Positions 34,026 through 43,561 are shown, counted from the stretch's first letter. The stretch is DNA of 64,000 bases from an uncultured Lachnospiraceae bacterium (GCA_944377405.1 CALWES010000001.1:306008-370007); one strand, 5' to 3'. Translations and numbers: made by a program. Notes: generated from the sequence alone by a model not told the origin.

Positions 34026-35204
34026 TTATTCACTTCGCAAAGCGTCAATGGGATTGAGCTTCGCCGCCCGGCTGGCGGGCATATACCCAAAGAGAAGTCC
34101 GATCCCCACGGACACGCCGAAGGAAAGAAGGACTGCCCCAAAGGAAGGCGCCGCGGAGATTCCCATGGCAGTTCCAATGGCGCCCGTACCCAGACTTCCC
34201 AGGAGGATCCCTATGATGCCTCCGATGGAGGAGGTCACAGCCGCCTCGATGACGAACTGCTGCATGATCACGGATTTCTTTGCGCCCAGGGCCTTTCTGA
34301 TACCGATCTCCCGGGTCCTCTCCGTTACGGATACCAGCATGATGTTCATGACTCCCACACCGGCTACCAGCAGGGAAATTCCTGCAATGCCTCCCAGCAT
34401 GGTGGACATCATGGCGATCTGGCTGTTCAGTTCATCCAGAAGCTCCGAGTTCGCCATGACCGTGTAGAAATCATCGTTTTTAAACACCTCATACAGGAAG
34501 GTCTCCAGGGTGTCCGTGCATTCATCCGTGTTGTCCGTACTGCGGGTGGTGATGATATAGCTGGAGATATTGGCGCTCCGGCTCATTTTGGCAGCCACGG
34601 AATAGGGAAGCCATACAAAGTCGTCGGTCCCGCCTTCTTCCAGTTCATCCTCATCCTGCCTCTCCACGATGCCCACCACCTTCAGGGAGTTGGCTCCGAT
34701 CTTGATCTTCTGGCCCATGGCCTCCTCAGGGCTTCCGAAGAGGGTCACCGCCGTATAATATCCCAGCACCGCCACCCGTTTTTCCGCCATGCAGTCTGCA
34801 TAGGACAGGTTCCTGCCGGTGTCCATCTCATATTCCTTGATCCCCAGATAGTCCTCCGAATAGCCCTTGATGGAGGTGGAGCTCATGGTCTCGTTCCCGT
34901 TTTTTAAGGGATAGCTGACGCTGACATTCGGGGTGATCCGTTCATAGAGGTCCGGATGCTCGTCCACGAATTCGTACATGTCCTCCACGGACAGGGAGCG
35001 GGACTGCATATTGTTCACATTGACGCTGATCTGGTTAACGCCCATGCTGGCGAAGCTCTCCACCACCGTATTCATGTAGCCGCTGACCACGGAGACCAGG
35101 ATGATCACCGCCGCCACGCCGATGATGATGCCCAGCATGGTGAGGAAGGAACGCATCTTGTTTCCCCAGATGGATTTTAAGGCCATTTTAAAGCTTTGCA
35201 GCAT
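34026..35204 (-). CDS. MacB/FtsX-type ABC permease
   Basis: A 392-aa permease: an N-terminal helix (SFLTMLGIIIGVAAVIILVSVVSGY), a large outer domain (about 50-260, MacB_PCD-like), and three C-terminal helices ending GYMPASRAAKLNPIDALRSE, the standard ending of this family. It works with the adjacent LolD/MacB-type ATPase and the adaptor encoded upstream. In Gram-positive bacteria such units export peptides or sense antimicrobials. Overlaps the ATPase gene by 17 bases. Confidence 0.92.
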   Translation of the reverse strand: MLQSFKMALKSIWGNKMRSFLTMLGIIIGVAAVIILVSVVSGYMNTVVESFASMGVNQISVNVNNMQSRSLSVEDMYEFVDEHPDLYERITPNVSVSYPLKNGNETMSSTSIKGYSEDYLGIKEYEMDTGRNLSYADCMAEKRVAVLGYYTAVTLFGSPEEAMGQKIKIGANSLKVVGIVERQDEDELEEGGTDDFVWLPYSVAAKMSRSANISSYIITTRSTDNTDECTDTLETFLYEVFKNDDFYTVMANSELLDELNSQIAMMSTMLGGIAGISLLVAGVGVMNIMLVSVTERTREIGIRKALGAKKSVIMQQFVIEAAVTSSIGGIIGILLGSLGTGAIGTAMGISAAPSFGAVLLSFGVSVGIGLLFGYMPASRAAKLNPIDALRSE

Positions 35205-35952
35205 ATTCTTTCACATCTCCGTCAAACATTATCTTACCGTCCATGATCCGCACCACCCGCTTGGAATTCATGGCGATGGAGGGATCATGGGTGATCATCA
35301 CGATGGTATTGCCTTCATCGTTCAGCTTTTTCAGAAAATTCAGGACCTCCTTTGAGGTCTTGGAATCCAGAGCACCGGTGGGCTCGTCCGCCAGGATCAG
35401 AGAAGGGTCTCCCGCCAGGGCCCTGGCGATGGAGACACGCTGCTGCTGGCCTCCGGAAAGCTGTGAGGGCATATTTTTCCATTTATTCTGAAGGCCTACC
35501 CGCTCCAGAGATTCCATGGCCTTTTTCTTCCGTTCCGCAGGTCCCAGTCCCGCATACTGCAGGGGAAGCTCCACATTCTCCAGGATATTCAGCTTCGGCA
35601 GGAGGTTATACTGCTGGAAGATGAAGCCGATCATCTTGTTCCGGATCTCCGCCAGCTCATCGTCCGTCATCTCCGAAGTGTCGATGCCCCCCAGGATGTA
35701 CTCTCCCTCCGTGGGCGTATCCAGGGCTCCGATGATGTTCATGAGGGTGGATTTTCCGGAACCGGACTTTCCCACGATAGCCACGAACTCTCCCCGCCAG
35801 ATTTTCAGGCTGATGCCGTCGTTGGCGTGGACCTCCTCGTCTCCCATGTAATAGATCTTATAGATATCCCGCAGTTCTATGAGAGGGGCCCCGGGATCCT
35901 GGTTCCCGTAGGCCTCCTCTTCCTTTCCTTTCAAAAAGGGTAACTTTATCAT
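35188..35952 (-). CDS. MacB/LolD-type ABC ATPase
   Basis: A 254-aa ATPase with Walker A GKSGSGKST, Q-loop FIFQQYNLLPKLN, signature LSGGQQQRVSIARAL and Walker B LILADEPTGALDS. The first 25 residues are a charged extension before LIELRDIYKIY. It powers the permease encoded just downstream. Start ATG with AAAGGA. Confidence 0.94.
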   Translation of the reverse strand: MIKLPFLKGKEEEAYGNQDPGAPLIELRDIYKIYYMGDEEVHANDGISLKIWRGEFVAIVGKSGSGKSTLMNIIGALDTPTEGEYILGGIDTSEMTDDELAEIRNKMIGFIFQQYNLLPKLNILENVELPLQYAGLGPAERKKKAMESLERVGLQNKWKNMPSQLSGGQQQRVSIARALAGDPSLILADEPTGALDSKTSKEVLNFLKKLNDEGNTIVMITHDPSIAMNSKRVVRIMDGKIMFDGDVKEYAAKL

Positions 35953-35991
35953 CTTTCAATCCTTTTAGCGAAATTTTACCGTTCCGGAAGG

Positions 35992-38004
35992 TTAGCCTCT
36001 TGGGCCTCCGCCGGGACCGCCGCCTCCGGGGCCGCCCATGCCGCCGCCAAAGCCAAACATCATGCCCATGCCGCTGTCTGCGCTGTCGCTGACATAGACC
36101 TCCTGTCCCTCGGAAAGTCCGGAGAGGATCTCCACATAGTCATCGGACACAAGGCCTGTCTCCACCGGTACCGCCGTAAAGCCCTCCGGTACATCGGAGC
36201 GTCTCGGCATGGCCCTCTGGGCCGACTCGCCGCCGCCTGCTGAAGAGGACGTATCCGGGGCTCCGCCCTCAGACATACCATCTACGGCGATGTTGATATC
36301 CGGAGCCAGTCCACCGTCCTCTTCCGGACCATCTTCCGGTCCGCCTTCCGGCATGCCTTCGCCGGATGTGCCTGTGGATCCCGTATCCTCAGAGCCGTAG
36401 GCCGCTTTCTGCTCCTCCGTAAGAGAGGTGTCCTTTACATAAACCACATTTCCCCGCTGCAGGGCGTTGGAAGGAATGTACAGCACGTCCTCCGCCCGAT
36501 CCAGGATGATGGTGCCGTCCACGTTCATACCGGGAAGGAGATCTCCCATATCATCCAGGGTCACGATGACGGGATAGGTGGTAACACCGTTGGAATAGCT
36601 TCCGTTCAGGGACACGTTGGTCACATGGCCCGTGTAGGTCTCATCCTCGAAGGCATCCGCCGTGATCTCCACTTCCTGTCCTACCTCCACCTGGCTGATA
36701 TCCAGCTCGTCGATACTCATCTCAAAGGTCAGCTCAGACAGGTCGTAGATAATGGCCAGGGTGCTGCTTTCCGTGTTAGAGCTCCTGCTGATCTTATCTC
36801 CCACCTTTCCGGTCTTACTGATGACCTGTCCGGAGATGGGGGCCGTAATGGTGTAGTCCTCCAGGCTCTCCTGCTGCTTTTCCAGATCGTTGTTGGCAGT
36901 ATCCAGGGACTTCTCCGCCTGCTCCAGACTGTTTTCATACTGCTTGAGGGCATCCTCATAGGAATCCGCCGTCATGGTGAATACCGGAGTTCCTGCGGTC
37001 ACATAGTCTCCCTCATGGACCAGGACCTGGGCCACCTTGACGGAGGCGGAAAGGTCGTACTTCAGGGTCTTTGAGGTATAGGGCTCAAAAGTACCCGATG
37101 CCACGGAATAGATCTCTCCCGTCTGGGCCGTGGCCGTATCCGTGGTGGAGAGTCCGCCGGGATTGGATACGATGAGGGTGACATACTTCACCATCATGCC
37201 TCCCGTCATGGTCTCCTCCATGGAGCTTTTCTCTATCACCTGTCCCGGCACCTGCTCTCCGGTATCGGAGATGGTCACCAGCATTTGGGTCCCTACGGTA
37301 ATGGCGTCCGCATCCATGGACAAAAACGGGAGCCGGAGCTTCATGGTGGTATCGTTATAAAGCTCGCCGATCTCCGCGTTCTGGCCCACACTATCTCCGG
37401 CGGAGATGTTCAGGGTCCGGATATAGCCGGATTCCGGAACACACCAGGTTCCTCCCTTAAGATCCTTCAGGGCCTTCTGGTATTCCTCCCTGGCATCTGC
37501 CAGATCTTCCTCTGCGTAGGTCACATTTTTCTGGGCCGTTTCGATCTCCCGGTCCATATCGGAGGGATCGATGCGATAGAGCACCTGGCCCTTTTCCACC
37601 TGGTCTCCCTCTTCAAAATCCGCCTCTATGATCTCACCCTCCACCAGGGATGTGATGGTGTAGGTATCCTTTGCCTCCAGGGATCCGGAGGAGGTGAGCT
37701 CACTGGTAACGTCTCCCCGGGCGACGGTGCCTATATTTTTGGCATCCACCACAGCTTCCGGTTCCTTTTCCTTTCCCTTCAGGAAGATAAAGGCCGCAAT
37801 GGCTGCAATAAGCAGCACTGCCAGAAAAATGATCCGTTTTCTCCAGCGCTTCCTGCGATTCTTCCGTTTGGTCTTCTTATCTGATTTTCTGGCCTGAGGC
37901 TCTCCTGCGGGGGCCACGGCGTTTGCCTGCGCCGTTTCTTCCTTTTTTATCTGCTCCACTTCCTTCCGGCCTTCCTCTTTTATCTCCTGATTCTCAATGG
38001 ACAT
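35992..38004 (-). CDS. Efflux adaptor (HlyD/MacA-like membrane fusion protein)
   Basis: A 670-aa protein: a polar, lysine-rich cytosolic start (1-55), a transmembrane helix (about 56-76, IIFLAVLLIAAIAAFIFL), then adaptor domains. Two lipoyl-like half motifs occur: EGEIIEADFEEGDQVEKGQVLYRID near 120 and a second region around 310-350 (VKVAQVLVHEGDYVTAGTPVFTM), followed by a coiled coil (350-380) and TITAPISGQVISKTGKVGD. The C-terminal 140 residues are low in complexity and end in a Gly/Met/Pro-rich tail. This is longer than usual MacA homologues. It likely links the ABC permease to the outer envelope or serves as a substrate chaperone. Confidence 0.88.
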   Translation of the reverse strand: MSIENQEIKEEGRKEVEQIKKEETAQANAVAPAGEPQARKSDKKTKRKNRRKRWRKRIIFLAVLLIAAIAAFIFLKGKEKEPEAVVDAKNIGTVARGDVTSELTSSGSLEAKDTYTITSLVEGEIIEADFEEGDQVEKGQVLYRIDPSDMDREIETAQKNVTYAEEDLADAREEYQKALKDLKGGTWCVPESGYIRTLNISAGDSVGQNAEIGELYNDTTMKLRLPFLSMDADAITVGTQMLVTISDTGEQVPGQVIEKSSMEETMTGGMMVKYVTLIVSNPGGLSTTDTATAQTGEIYSVASGTFEPYTSKTLKYDLSASVKVAQVLVHEGDYVTAGTPVFTMTADSYEDALKQYENSLEQAEKSLDTANNDLEKQQESLEDYTITAPISGQVISKTGKVGDKISRSSNTESSTLAIIYDLSELTFEMSIDELDISQVEVGQEVEITADAFEDETYTGHVTNVSLNGSYSNGVTTYPVIVTLDDMGDLLPGMNVDGTIILDRAEDVLYIPSNALQRGNVVYVKDTSLTEEQKAAYGSEDTGSTGTSGEGMPEGGPEDGPEEDGGLAPDINIAVDGMSEGGAPDTSSSAGGGESAQRAMPRRSDVPEGFTAVPVETGLVSDDYVEILSGLSEGQEVYVSDSADSGMGMMFGFGGGMGGPGGGGPGGGPRG

Positions 38005-38052
38005 CTGGAATCTCCTTCATGCTATAGTCTGCTTCTGTTTCAGTGCCTTTTA

Positions 38053-39336
38053 TCACTGAGGATCTGGTCCCCCTTCGGAAGCGCTTCCTTCACCGCCGCT
38101 TTCCTGGGAGCTGTCACCGCCCACCACAGGGGTTCCTGCGGAGCTTCCCGGAGCGCTGCCTCCTGCATAGATCACATTGGAGGTACCCACAGTGCTTCCG
38201 TCGGTGCCCCGCTGATACTTGATCACGCCTACAACAGTGTAGTCCTCCATATCATTTCCGTTTGCATCCTGGCTGGTATTGGTCTGGCAGATCAGCACTA
38301 CCTCGTCGTCCAGGCCAATGTCTCCGTTGATGCCAAGCATGAACTTAACCTCCGAGCTTCCAAGGGCATAGGTGGTATTGTCATCCAGTACGATGGAGGA
38401 TGGTGTCACAATATTGTCCGCCTCGTAATAGATCTTTGTGATGGTACCCTTTACCACATGGTACTGGCTGTCGCCGAAGTCCTCGCCGTAGGCCCATACC
38501 GTATGGTTTCCTTCATTATAATAGATCACCAGCCAGCCGTTCTGACGGATCGCCGACTCGTAGGACATGTATCTGGAGGAATAGCCGTTGAAGTAGAGGT
38601 TCGCACTCTCCAGATCAAAGGGCACCGCCTTGTCCAGCTCGTCCAGGGTCCTGACAAGCAGGGGACCGGTCATGCTGGATTCCATGAGGCCGTTGGGGTC
38701 GATCTCCCCGTCGGAGGCCAGGCTCAGATCAAAGAGGGATCCGTAAATGCCGCTTCCGGACTTGGGACTTGCCTTCAGCAGGTTATAGAAGATATTGATA
38801 CAGTCCTGCCTGCTCAGGACATCCCCGGCGTTCTTCTGCCCCATCTGCTCGTTCAGCTCCAGGGAATTGAAGGTGGCCAGACGGGCTGCGGTGATATCTC
38901 CGGAGAAGTCCTCGTCCGTGTATCCCAGCAGGGTCAGGACCGCCTTTGCCGCATCCTGCATCTTCACCGGTTCGTCGGGCTTGAACTGGCCTCCCAGATA
39001 GGTACGCATCCAGCCCTGGGAAAGGGCGATGCGGATATAGGGCGCATACTGATTGGAGGCGGGCACATCGTTGGCTGCCGCCAGATTGCTGGCAGCTGCA
39101 GAGTCCTTATAGGAGGAGGCCTTTACCAGAAGCTCCGCAAATTTCCCTCTGGTCATGGTCCCGCTCAGGTCCCCCTCCGTATTGGTAATGCCGCAAAGCT
39201 GTATCACATTGTTCCGGAAAGCCTGCACCTCGTTGGTCACGGAGGCATAGGCCGTCACTGCCGGAAGCTGGAGGCCGGACACAAGGGCCGCCGCCAGTCC
39301 TCCCGTTATGATCCGATAGGTCTGTTTTCTCATCAT
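38053..39336 (-). CDS. Secreted SLH-domain-like surface protein
   Basis: A 427-aa exported protein with a signal peptide (MMRKQTYRIITGGLAAALVSG...VTAYA). SLH-like repeats are at about 40-200 (TMTRGKFAELLVKASSYKDSA; YAPYIRIALSQGWMRTY..GQFKPDEPVKMQDAAKAVLTLLGY; LSRQDCINIFYNLL), which would bind secondary cell-wall polymers. The second half is not recognised, and the end is a Ser/Gly-rich tail. It is the first gene of the unit with the adaptor, ATPase and permease, suggesting an envelope-linked role. Start at M1 or M2, both near AGAGGA. Confidence 0.8.
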   Translation of the reverse strand: MMRKQTYRIITGGLAAALVSGLQLPAVTAYASVTNEVQAFRNNVIQLCGITNTEGDLSGTMTRGKFAELLVKASSYKDSAAASNLAAANDVPASNQYAPYIRIALSQGWMRTYLGGQFKPDEPVKMQDAAKAVLTLLGYTDEDFSGDITAARLATFNSLELNEQMGQKNAGDVLSRQDCINIFYNLLKASPKSGSGIYGSLFDLSLASDGEIDPNGLMESSMTGPLLVRTLDELDKAVPFDLESANLYFNGYSSRYMSYESAIRQNGWLVIYYNEGNHTVWAYGEDFGDSQYHVVKGTITKIYYEADNIVTPSSIVLDDNTTYALGSSEVKFMLGINGDIGLDDEVVLICQTNTSQDANGNDMEDYTVVGVIKYQRGTDGSTVGTSNVIYAGGSAPGSSAGTPVVGGDSSQESGGEGSASEGGPDPQ

Positions 39337-39465
39337 TTCCTCTTTTTCTTCCTTAACGCATTTTTAAAATCGAAAATTCATCTTATGATTTTCTTAATTC
39401 TGCCCTATTTTGTCATAAAAATGTGTTTATCCTGTGTTTCTTTTTTGCAATTTTCCGCAAAAAAA

Positions 39466-39500
39466 GTGCGGTGCTCCGGCTTTTGGCCGAAGGACCGCAC
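39466..39500 (-). terminator. Terminator of the cardiolipin synthase gene
   Basis: Stem GTGCGGT / ACCGCAC continued by CCGGC / GGCCG around a TTTT loop, followed on the minus strand by a T-run (complement of 39461-39465), 23 bases after the stop at 39523. Confidence 0.85.
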
Positions 39501-39522
39501 GAAAATATCTCTCTTTTCCGGA

Positions 39523-41133
39523 TCAGAACATGGGTGCAAAGATCCGCAGAAGCTTTCCGAAAAGCATCTTGTACCAGGGGAAACGCTTTAAGGCAAGCAT
39601 GTCGATCTCCTTGCTCTCCAGAAGGCAGCTCTGGAAATCCGCCTCCATGTCCAGAAGGGCCGGCACATGGTGAAGGTAGGCTGCATTTTCAAAATGCAGA
39701 TAAAGGCTCCGGAAATCCAGGTTTACCGTACCGATGGACCCCCGCAGGCCGTCTGCGATAAACTCCTTGGCGTGAACAAAGCCCGGGGTATACTCGAAGA
39801 TCCGGACCCCGTTCTCCAGAAGCTCCTGATAGTAGGAGTGGCCCAGCCAGAAGGCGTAGGGCTTGTCCGGGATATGGGGGAACAGGATCTTTACGTCCAC
39901 GCCCCTCTTAGCCGCAAAGCAAAGGGCATTCATCATCTGATCGTCCAGGATCAGATAGGGCGTCATGATGTGGACATAGTCGCTGGCCGTATGCAGGATA
40001 TTCAGATATACGTTTTCGCCGATGTTTTCCTGATCCAGGGGGCTATCCCCATAGGGGATCACGAAGCCCTCCCGGGGATGCCGGTCGTCGCAACAGTCAG
40101 GATTTTCCGAAAAGCTGTATTTCCGATAGTCCAGGCGGTTCTTCTCCTGCTTTCCTTCCCGGTAATTGCCGTTCCACATCTGGATAAAAAGCATGGTGAA
40201 GGAATTGACCGCCGCTCCCTTGAACATTGCCCCGATGTCCTTCCAGACTCCGAAGCGTTCCTTGATATTGGCATACTCATCCGCCAGGTTGATGCCCCCG
40301 GTAAAGGCGGTGTGGCCGTCGATGACGCAGATCTTCCTGTGGTCCCGGTTGTTCTGATAGGAAGCCAGGGCCGGCACCACCGGAGAAAAGATCTTGGTGT
40401 CGATGCCGTAGCTCTGAAGCTCCTTATCATAGTTGAAAGGCAGGTTCTTGATGGCGTTCATGCCGTCGTACATGAAGCGGATCTCCACCCCTTCCTTCGC
40501 CTTTTCCTTAAGGACCTCCAGGATCTCATCCCAGACCTTTCCCTTGGCCACGATGAAAAACTCCATGAAGATAAACTTCTTCGCCTTCCGAAGCTCCGCC
40601 ATCAGGCTGGGGAAGAAGTCCTCCCCCATGGGATAAAACTCCATGGAGGTGTTGTCATAGCAGGGAAATCCTCCGGTCTCATAGAGATACCGGGAGATCC
40701 CGTAAAGCCGCTCGTCCTTCTCCCGGGCCTCCGCAAGGAATCCCGGATCCTGCTGCATACAGCCCCTGGAGCAGACCACCTCCTCGTCGATGCGGTGCCG
40801 CATCTTCTTCACCGTGGTCTGAAGCTTCAGATACAGGTAAAACAGGGCTCCGAAGACAGGAAAGAGGATAATGGGCACGATCCAGGAGATCTTGAAGGAG
40901 GAACTTCCGTCCTGGTTCATGATGAACAGCACCTCCAGGGCGGACAGGGCCAGGAAGAAGCCGAAGGTGATGGTCTCGTCCAGGAAGTTAAAGGCCACCC
41001 AGAGGCAGATCAGGTGGATCAGAAGGAACACAGCAAAGAGCGTTGTTCTGGAAAACAACGCTCTCAGGATCGGCCATGTTTTTTTGTGGGTCTTTGCTTC
41101 CGGCGTGATCTTCACAGCCTTTTCGTCCCTCAT
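39523..41133 (-). CDS. cls: Cardiolipin synthase (phospholipase D family)
   Basis: A 536-aa membrane enzyme that joins two phosphatidylglycerols. Two to three N-terminal transmembrane segments (about 25-100), then two HKD motifs: HRKICVIDGHTAFTGGINLADEY and HAKEFIADGLRGSIGTVNLDFRS. C-terminal hydrophobic end KMLFGKLLRIFAPMF as in bacterial Cls. Substrate comes from the PgsA pathway. A perfect 11-bp inverted repeat (41037-41047 / 41054-41064) lies inside the 5' coding region. Confidence 0.94.
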   Translation of the reverse strand: MRDEKAVKITPEAKTHKKTWPILRALFSRTTLFAVFLLIHLICLWVAFNFLDETITFGFFLALSALEVLFIMNQDGSSSFKISWIVPIILFPVFGALFYLYLKLQTTVKKMRHRIDEEVVCSRGCMQQDPGFLAEAREKDERLYGISRYLYETGGFPCYDNTSMEFYPMGEDFFPSLMAELRKAKKFIFMEFFIVAKGKVWDEILEVLKEKAKEGVEIRFMYDGMNAIKNLPFNYDKELQSYGIDTKIFSPVVPALASYQNNRDHRKICVIDGHTAFTGGINLADEYANIKERFGVWKDIGAMFKGAAVNSFTMLFIQMWNGNYREGKQEKNRLDYRKYSFSENPDCCDDRHPREGFVIPYGDSPLDQENIGENVYLNILHTASDYVHIMTPYLILDDQMMNALCFAAKRGVDVKILFPHIPDKPYAFWLGHSYYQELLENGVRIFEYTPGFVHAKEFIADGLRGSIGTVNLDFRSLYLHFENAAYLHHVPALLDMEADFQSCLLESKEIDMLALKRFPWYKMLFGKLLRIFAPMF

Positions 41134-41167
41134 GGTATGCTCCTTTGTCTTATACGTTATGCTTTGA

Positions 41168-42271
41168 TTATACTCTGATCAGTTCGTAGGACCTGCTGCC
41201 AAGTCCGATCTTCTCTGCATGCTCCAGGCAGGTCTGCCAGTTGGTGTCCGGATGGGTATCCGTGAAATGGTCATGGTGCACATGGGGCAGCTTTGACAGC
41301 ATGGATCCCTGGATCACGGACTCCCGGTTGACTGCATCCACGCAGGCCTGATCCAGTGCCACCGGATCGAAGGATGCAAACATACCCACATCCGGAACGA
41401 TGGGGATATCATTCTCACTATGGCAGTCACAGTTGGGGGAGATATCCACGGCCAGGGCAATGTGGAAGCAGGGTCTGTCCTTCACCACCGCCTCCGTATA
41501 CTCGGCGATCTTGCAGTTCAGGATGTCATTGGCCTCGTCCAGATCCGTTACGATGGCGTCCACCGGGCAGACACCGATACATCTGCCGCAGCCCACGCAC
41601 TTGTTGTGGTCGATGCTGGACTTTCTGTCCGCGATGGTAATGGCATCATGAGCACACTGCTTTTTGCACTTACCGCAGCCGATACAGGTCTCCTGCTCCA
41701 CATGGGGCTTTCCTGCGTTGTGCTGCTCCATCTTGCCGGCTCTGGAACCGCAGCCCATGCCCAGGTTCTTAAGGGCACCGCCAAAGCCTGTGGACTCGTG
41801 GCCCTTGAAATGAGTCAGGGAGATCACGATATCCGCATCCATGATGGCCCTTCCGATCTTGGCCTCCTTCACATACTCCCGGTTGATGGGTACCAGGGTC
41901 TCATCCGTTCCCTTCAGTCCGTCTCCGATGATCACATGGCAGCCGGTCTGCATGGGGGAAAAGCCATTGAGGTAGGCTGTCTCCAGATGGTCGAGCGCGT
42001 TCTTCCTGCTTCCCACATAAAGGGTATTGCAGTCCGTCAGGAAGGGCTTTCCGCCCCCTTCCTTTACCAGATCGGCCACGACCTTGGCGTAGTTCGGCCG
42101 AAGGAAAGCCAGGTTGCCCAGCTCTCCGAAGTGAAGCTTGATGGCAACGTACTTATACTTGAAATCGATATCCATCATACCGGCCTTCCGCAAAAGCCTC
42201 TCCAGCTTCTGGGGCAGGTTTATATCCGATGTGGTATGCATGTCTGAAAAATATACCTTTGACTTTTCCAA
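41168..42271 (-). CDS. DUF362 domain protein with two 4Fe-4S clusters
   Basis: A 367-aa protein with an N-terminal DUF362 domain (KVYFSDMHTTSDINLPQKL..., HFGELGNLAFLRP, SLTHFKGHESTGFGGALKNLGMGC) and a central bacterial ferredoxin pair: CIGCGKCKKQC and CVGCGRCIGVCP, each able to hold a 4Fe-4S cluster. DUF362 returns after it. Function unknown; it is common in anaerobic clostridia. The start is most likely the TTG at 42271, eight bases after GGAGGTACGG, since the following EKSKVYFSDM is conserved in this family. Confidence 0.85.
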   Translation of the reverse strand: MEKSKVYFSDMHTTSDINLPQKLERLLRKAGMMDIDFKYKYVAIKLHFGELGNLAFLRPNYAKVVADLVKEGGGKPFLTDCNTLYVGSRKNALDHLETAYLNGFSPMQTGCHVIIGDGLKGTDETLVPINREYVKEAKIGRAIMDADIVISLTHFKGHESTGFGGALKNLGMGCGSRAGKMEQHNAGKPHVEQETCIGCGKCKKQCAHDAITIADRKSSIDHNKCVGCGRCIGVCPVDAIVTDLDEANDILNCKIAEYTEAVVKDRPCFHIALAVDISPNCDCHSENDIPIVPDVGMFASFDPVALDQACVDAVNRESVIQGSMLSKLPHVHHDHFTDTHPDTNWQTCLEHAEKIGLGSRSYELIRV

Positions 42272-42456
42272 TTCCCCGTACCTCCGATATTATTTTATAG
42301 TATTTTTCAGGTGCTAGTTTATCACAAACGGGGAAAAATGAAAAGATGTCCTCCCGGGACAAGTCAGCGTCAGGTCAAGGCAGATCCGTGTCCACAGCGG
42401 AGATATGGTCTTCCGAATGCAGGTGAACTGTTTTTCTTCGTGTCCACCCTGTAGGG

Positions 42457-42530
42457 TTCAGTTTAGGTTTGGTTTAGGTCCAGGCCAGGCCAGACCCGGC
42501 TTAAGCCCGGTTTAGGCCCGGTTTAAAGGC
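42457..42530. repeat. Short GC-rich tandem tract
   Basis: Irregular tandem pieces: GTTTAGGTTTGGTTTAGG, then CAGGCCAGGCCAG, then GGCTTAAGCCCGGTTTAGGCCCGGTTTAAAGG. It lies between the DUF362 gene and repeat copy B. From 42272 to 42456 I see nothing else recognisable. Confidence 0.5.
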
Positions 42531-42722
42531 CGCCGTACGGTCTGAAATCCCATTCCTTAAATTTTGGGTGTAACTTTTTGGCTTTTTGACGGTCCGATCT
42601 CGATTTTTGAAAATCTGGGGTGTAACTTTGACCTATCGCGTACACCCCGAATCGAAGGAATGCTTCAAAAAGCCGTCATATCTTCCTGAACTTACACCCA
42701 AAATTCAGGTTTCCTGAACCTG
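42531..42722. repeat. Palindromic intergenic repeat, copy B
   Basis: Same family as 24683-25025: two direct units with GGGTGTAACTTT (cores at about 42566 and 42617), then two inverted units with TACACCC (42641 and 42692). The unit pair at 42639-42713 is nearly identical to copy A at 24847-24921. Located just upstream of the tRNA-Trp promoter; no coding potential seen. Confidence 0.75.
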
Positions 42723-42767
42723 CAGGGGAACCATCGCTTCAACCACCGCTTCTGCCGGAAAAATTCC

Positions 42768-42796
42768 TTGACATTTGTTTTTTTTTCGTGTATCAT
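42768..42796 (+). promoter_or_regulatory. Promoter of tRNA-Trp
   Basis: TTGACA (42768-42773), 17 bases, TATCAT (42791-42796), 29 bases before the tRNA. Confidence 0.85.
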
Positions 42797-42825
42797 ATGT
42801 GCGTTGTCTATAGTGACAGCGTTGT

Positions 42826-42896
42826 AGAGGCATCTTCCAATGGTAGGATAGCGGTCTCCAAAACCGTCAATGAGGGTTCGAATCCTTCTGCCTCTG
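42826..42896 (+). tRNA. tRNA-Trp (anticodon CCA)
   Basis: A full cloverleaf can be drawn: acceptor AGAGGCA / TGCCTCT with discriminator G, anticodon stem GCGGT / ACCGT around CTCCAAA (anticodon CCA), and T-arm GAGGG-TTCGAAT-CCTTC. The 3' CCA is not encoded. It stands alone with its own promoter and terminator. Confidence 0.93.
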
Positions 42897-42903
42897 TAGA
42901 ATC

Positions 42904-42947
42904 AAAAAGCTCTGAAGCCATTTATATACTGGGCCTTAGAGCTTTTT
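42904..42947 (+). terminator. Terminator of tRNA-Trp
   Basis: Stem AAAAAGCTCT / AGAGCTTTTT extended by GCC / GGC, followed by T residues, eight bases after the tRNA. Confidence 0.85.
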
Positions 42948-43081
42948 CTGTTTTCACAAATAGATTTTAGTAGACATAAATGGAAATAAGTGACAGAAAA
43001 AAATGGTTACATTTTCGGTTATATTTTTGGGTTTCATAAAACCTATATTTGGTCTTTCGTTTGAGTTATGGGATAGAAAAA

Positions 43082-43102
43082 GCGGTCACAATGCGTGGCC
43101 GC
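43082..43102. terminator. Bidirectional hairpin next to the decayed reductase gene
   Basis: Stem GCGGTCAC / GTGGCCGC (one G-T pair) with 5-base loop AATGC; T-runs flank it on both strands. It immediately follows the reductase stop on the minus strand. The 130 bases between it and the tRNA terminator show no feature. Confidence 0.75.
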
Positions 43103-43109
43103 CATTTTT

Positions 43110-43559
43110 TTACCTTTTTCTGTAGATCAGCTCCGTTATACCATTGCTGTTCCTGACCATCTCGAGGTTCAGTCTGATTTCCTGTCCCTTATCCGGAAAA
43201 AGCCGTACTCCTTCTCCCAGAATCGTTGGAATAACCGAGATGCGATAGATATCGATCATATCTTTTTCCATGATCTGCCGGACAATATCAGCTCCACCGC
43301 AGATCCAGATATCTTTCCCCTCTTCTTCCTTCAATTCATTTATCAGCGAGCAGGGATCATTGGACAAAAATCTGATATTTGGAGTAGCCAGGTGTTCCCG
43401 TTGTGTAAATACATAGCATTGCAGATCATCATATAGCCACTGTTCAGGGGACAATTCCGTCACAATCTGATGATAAGTCCTCCAACCCATGATAACCGTG
43501 TCTATGTCCTTTACAAAATCCCTATAGCCATCGTCTGTTTCTACATCCTCCCTTTCTCC
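43110..43559 (-). pseudogene. 5'-truncated dihydrofolate-reductase-like (RibD C-terminal) gene
   Basis: The frame encodes DGYRDFVKDIDTVIMGWRTYHQI, later EEGKDIWICGGADIV and VIPTILGEGVRLF, characteristic of the YyaP/YwjB-type DHFR-like family. The usual first 30 or so residues, including the first beta strand and the SLDGYIA nucleotide/substrate motif, are missing. Reading upstream in the same frame only gives out-of-frame sequence of the neighbouring flavin-barrel gene. The segment is visibly more AT-rich than its neighbours. I take it as the remnant of an acquired gene joined to the end of the gene at 43562. A short functional protein is less likely. Confidence 0.7.
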
Positions 43560-43561
43560 CG

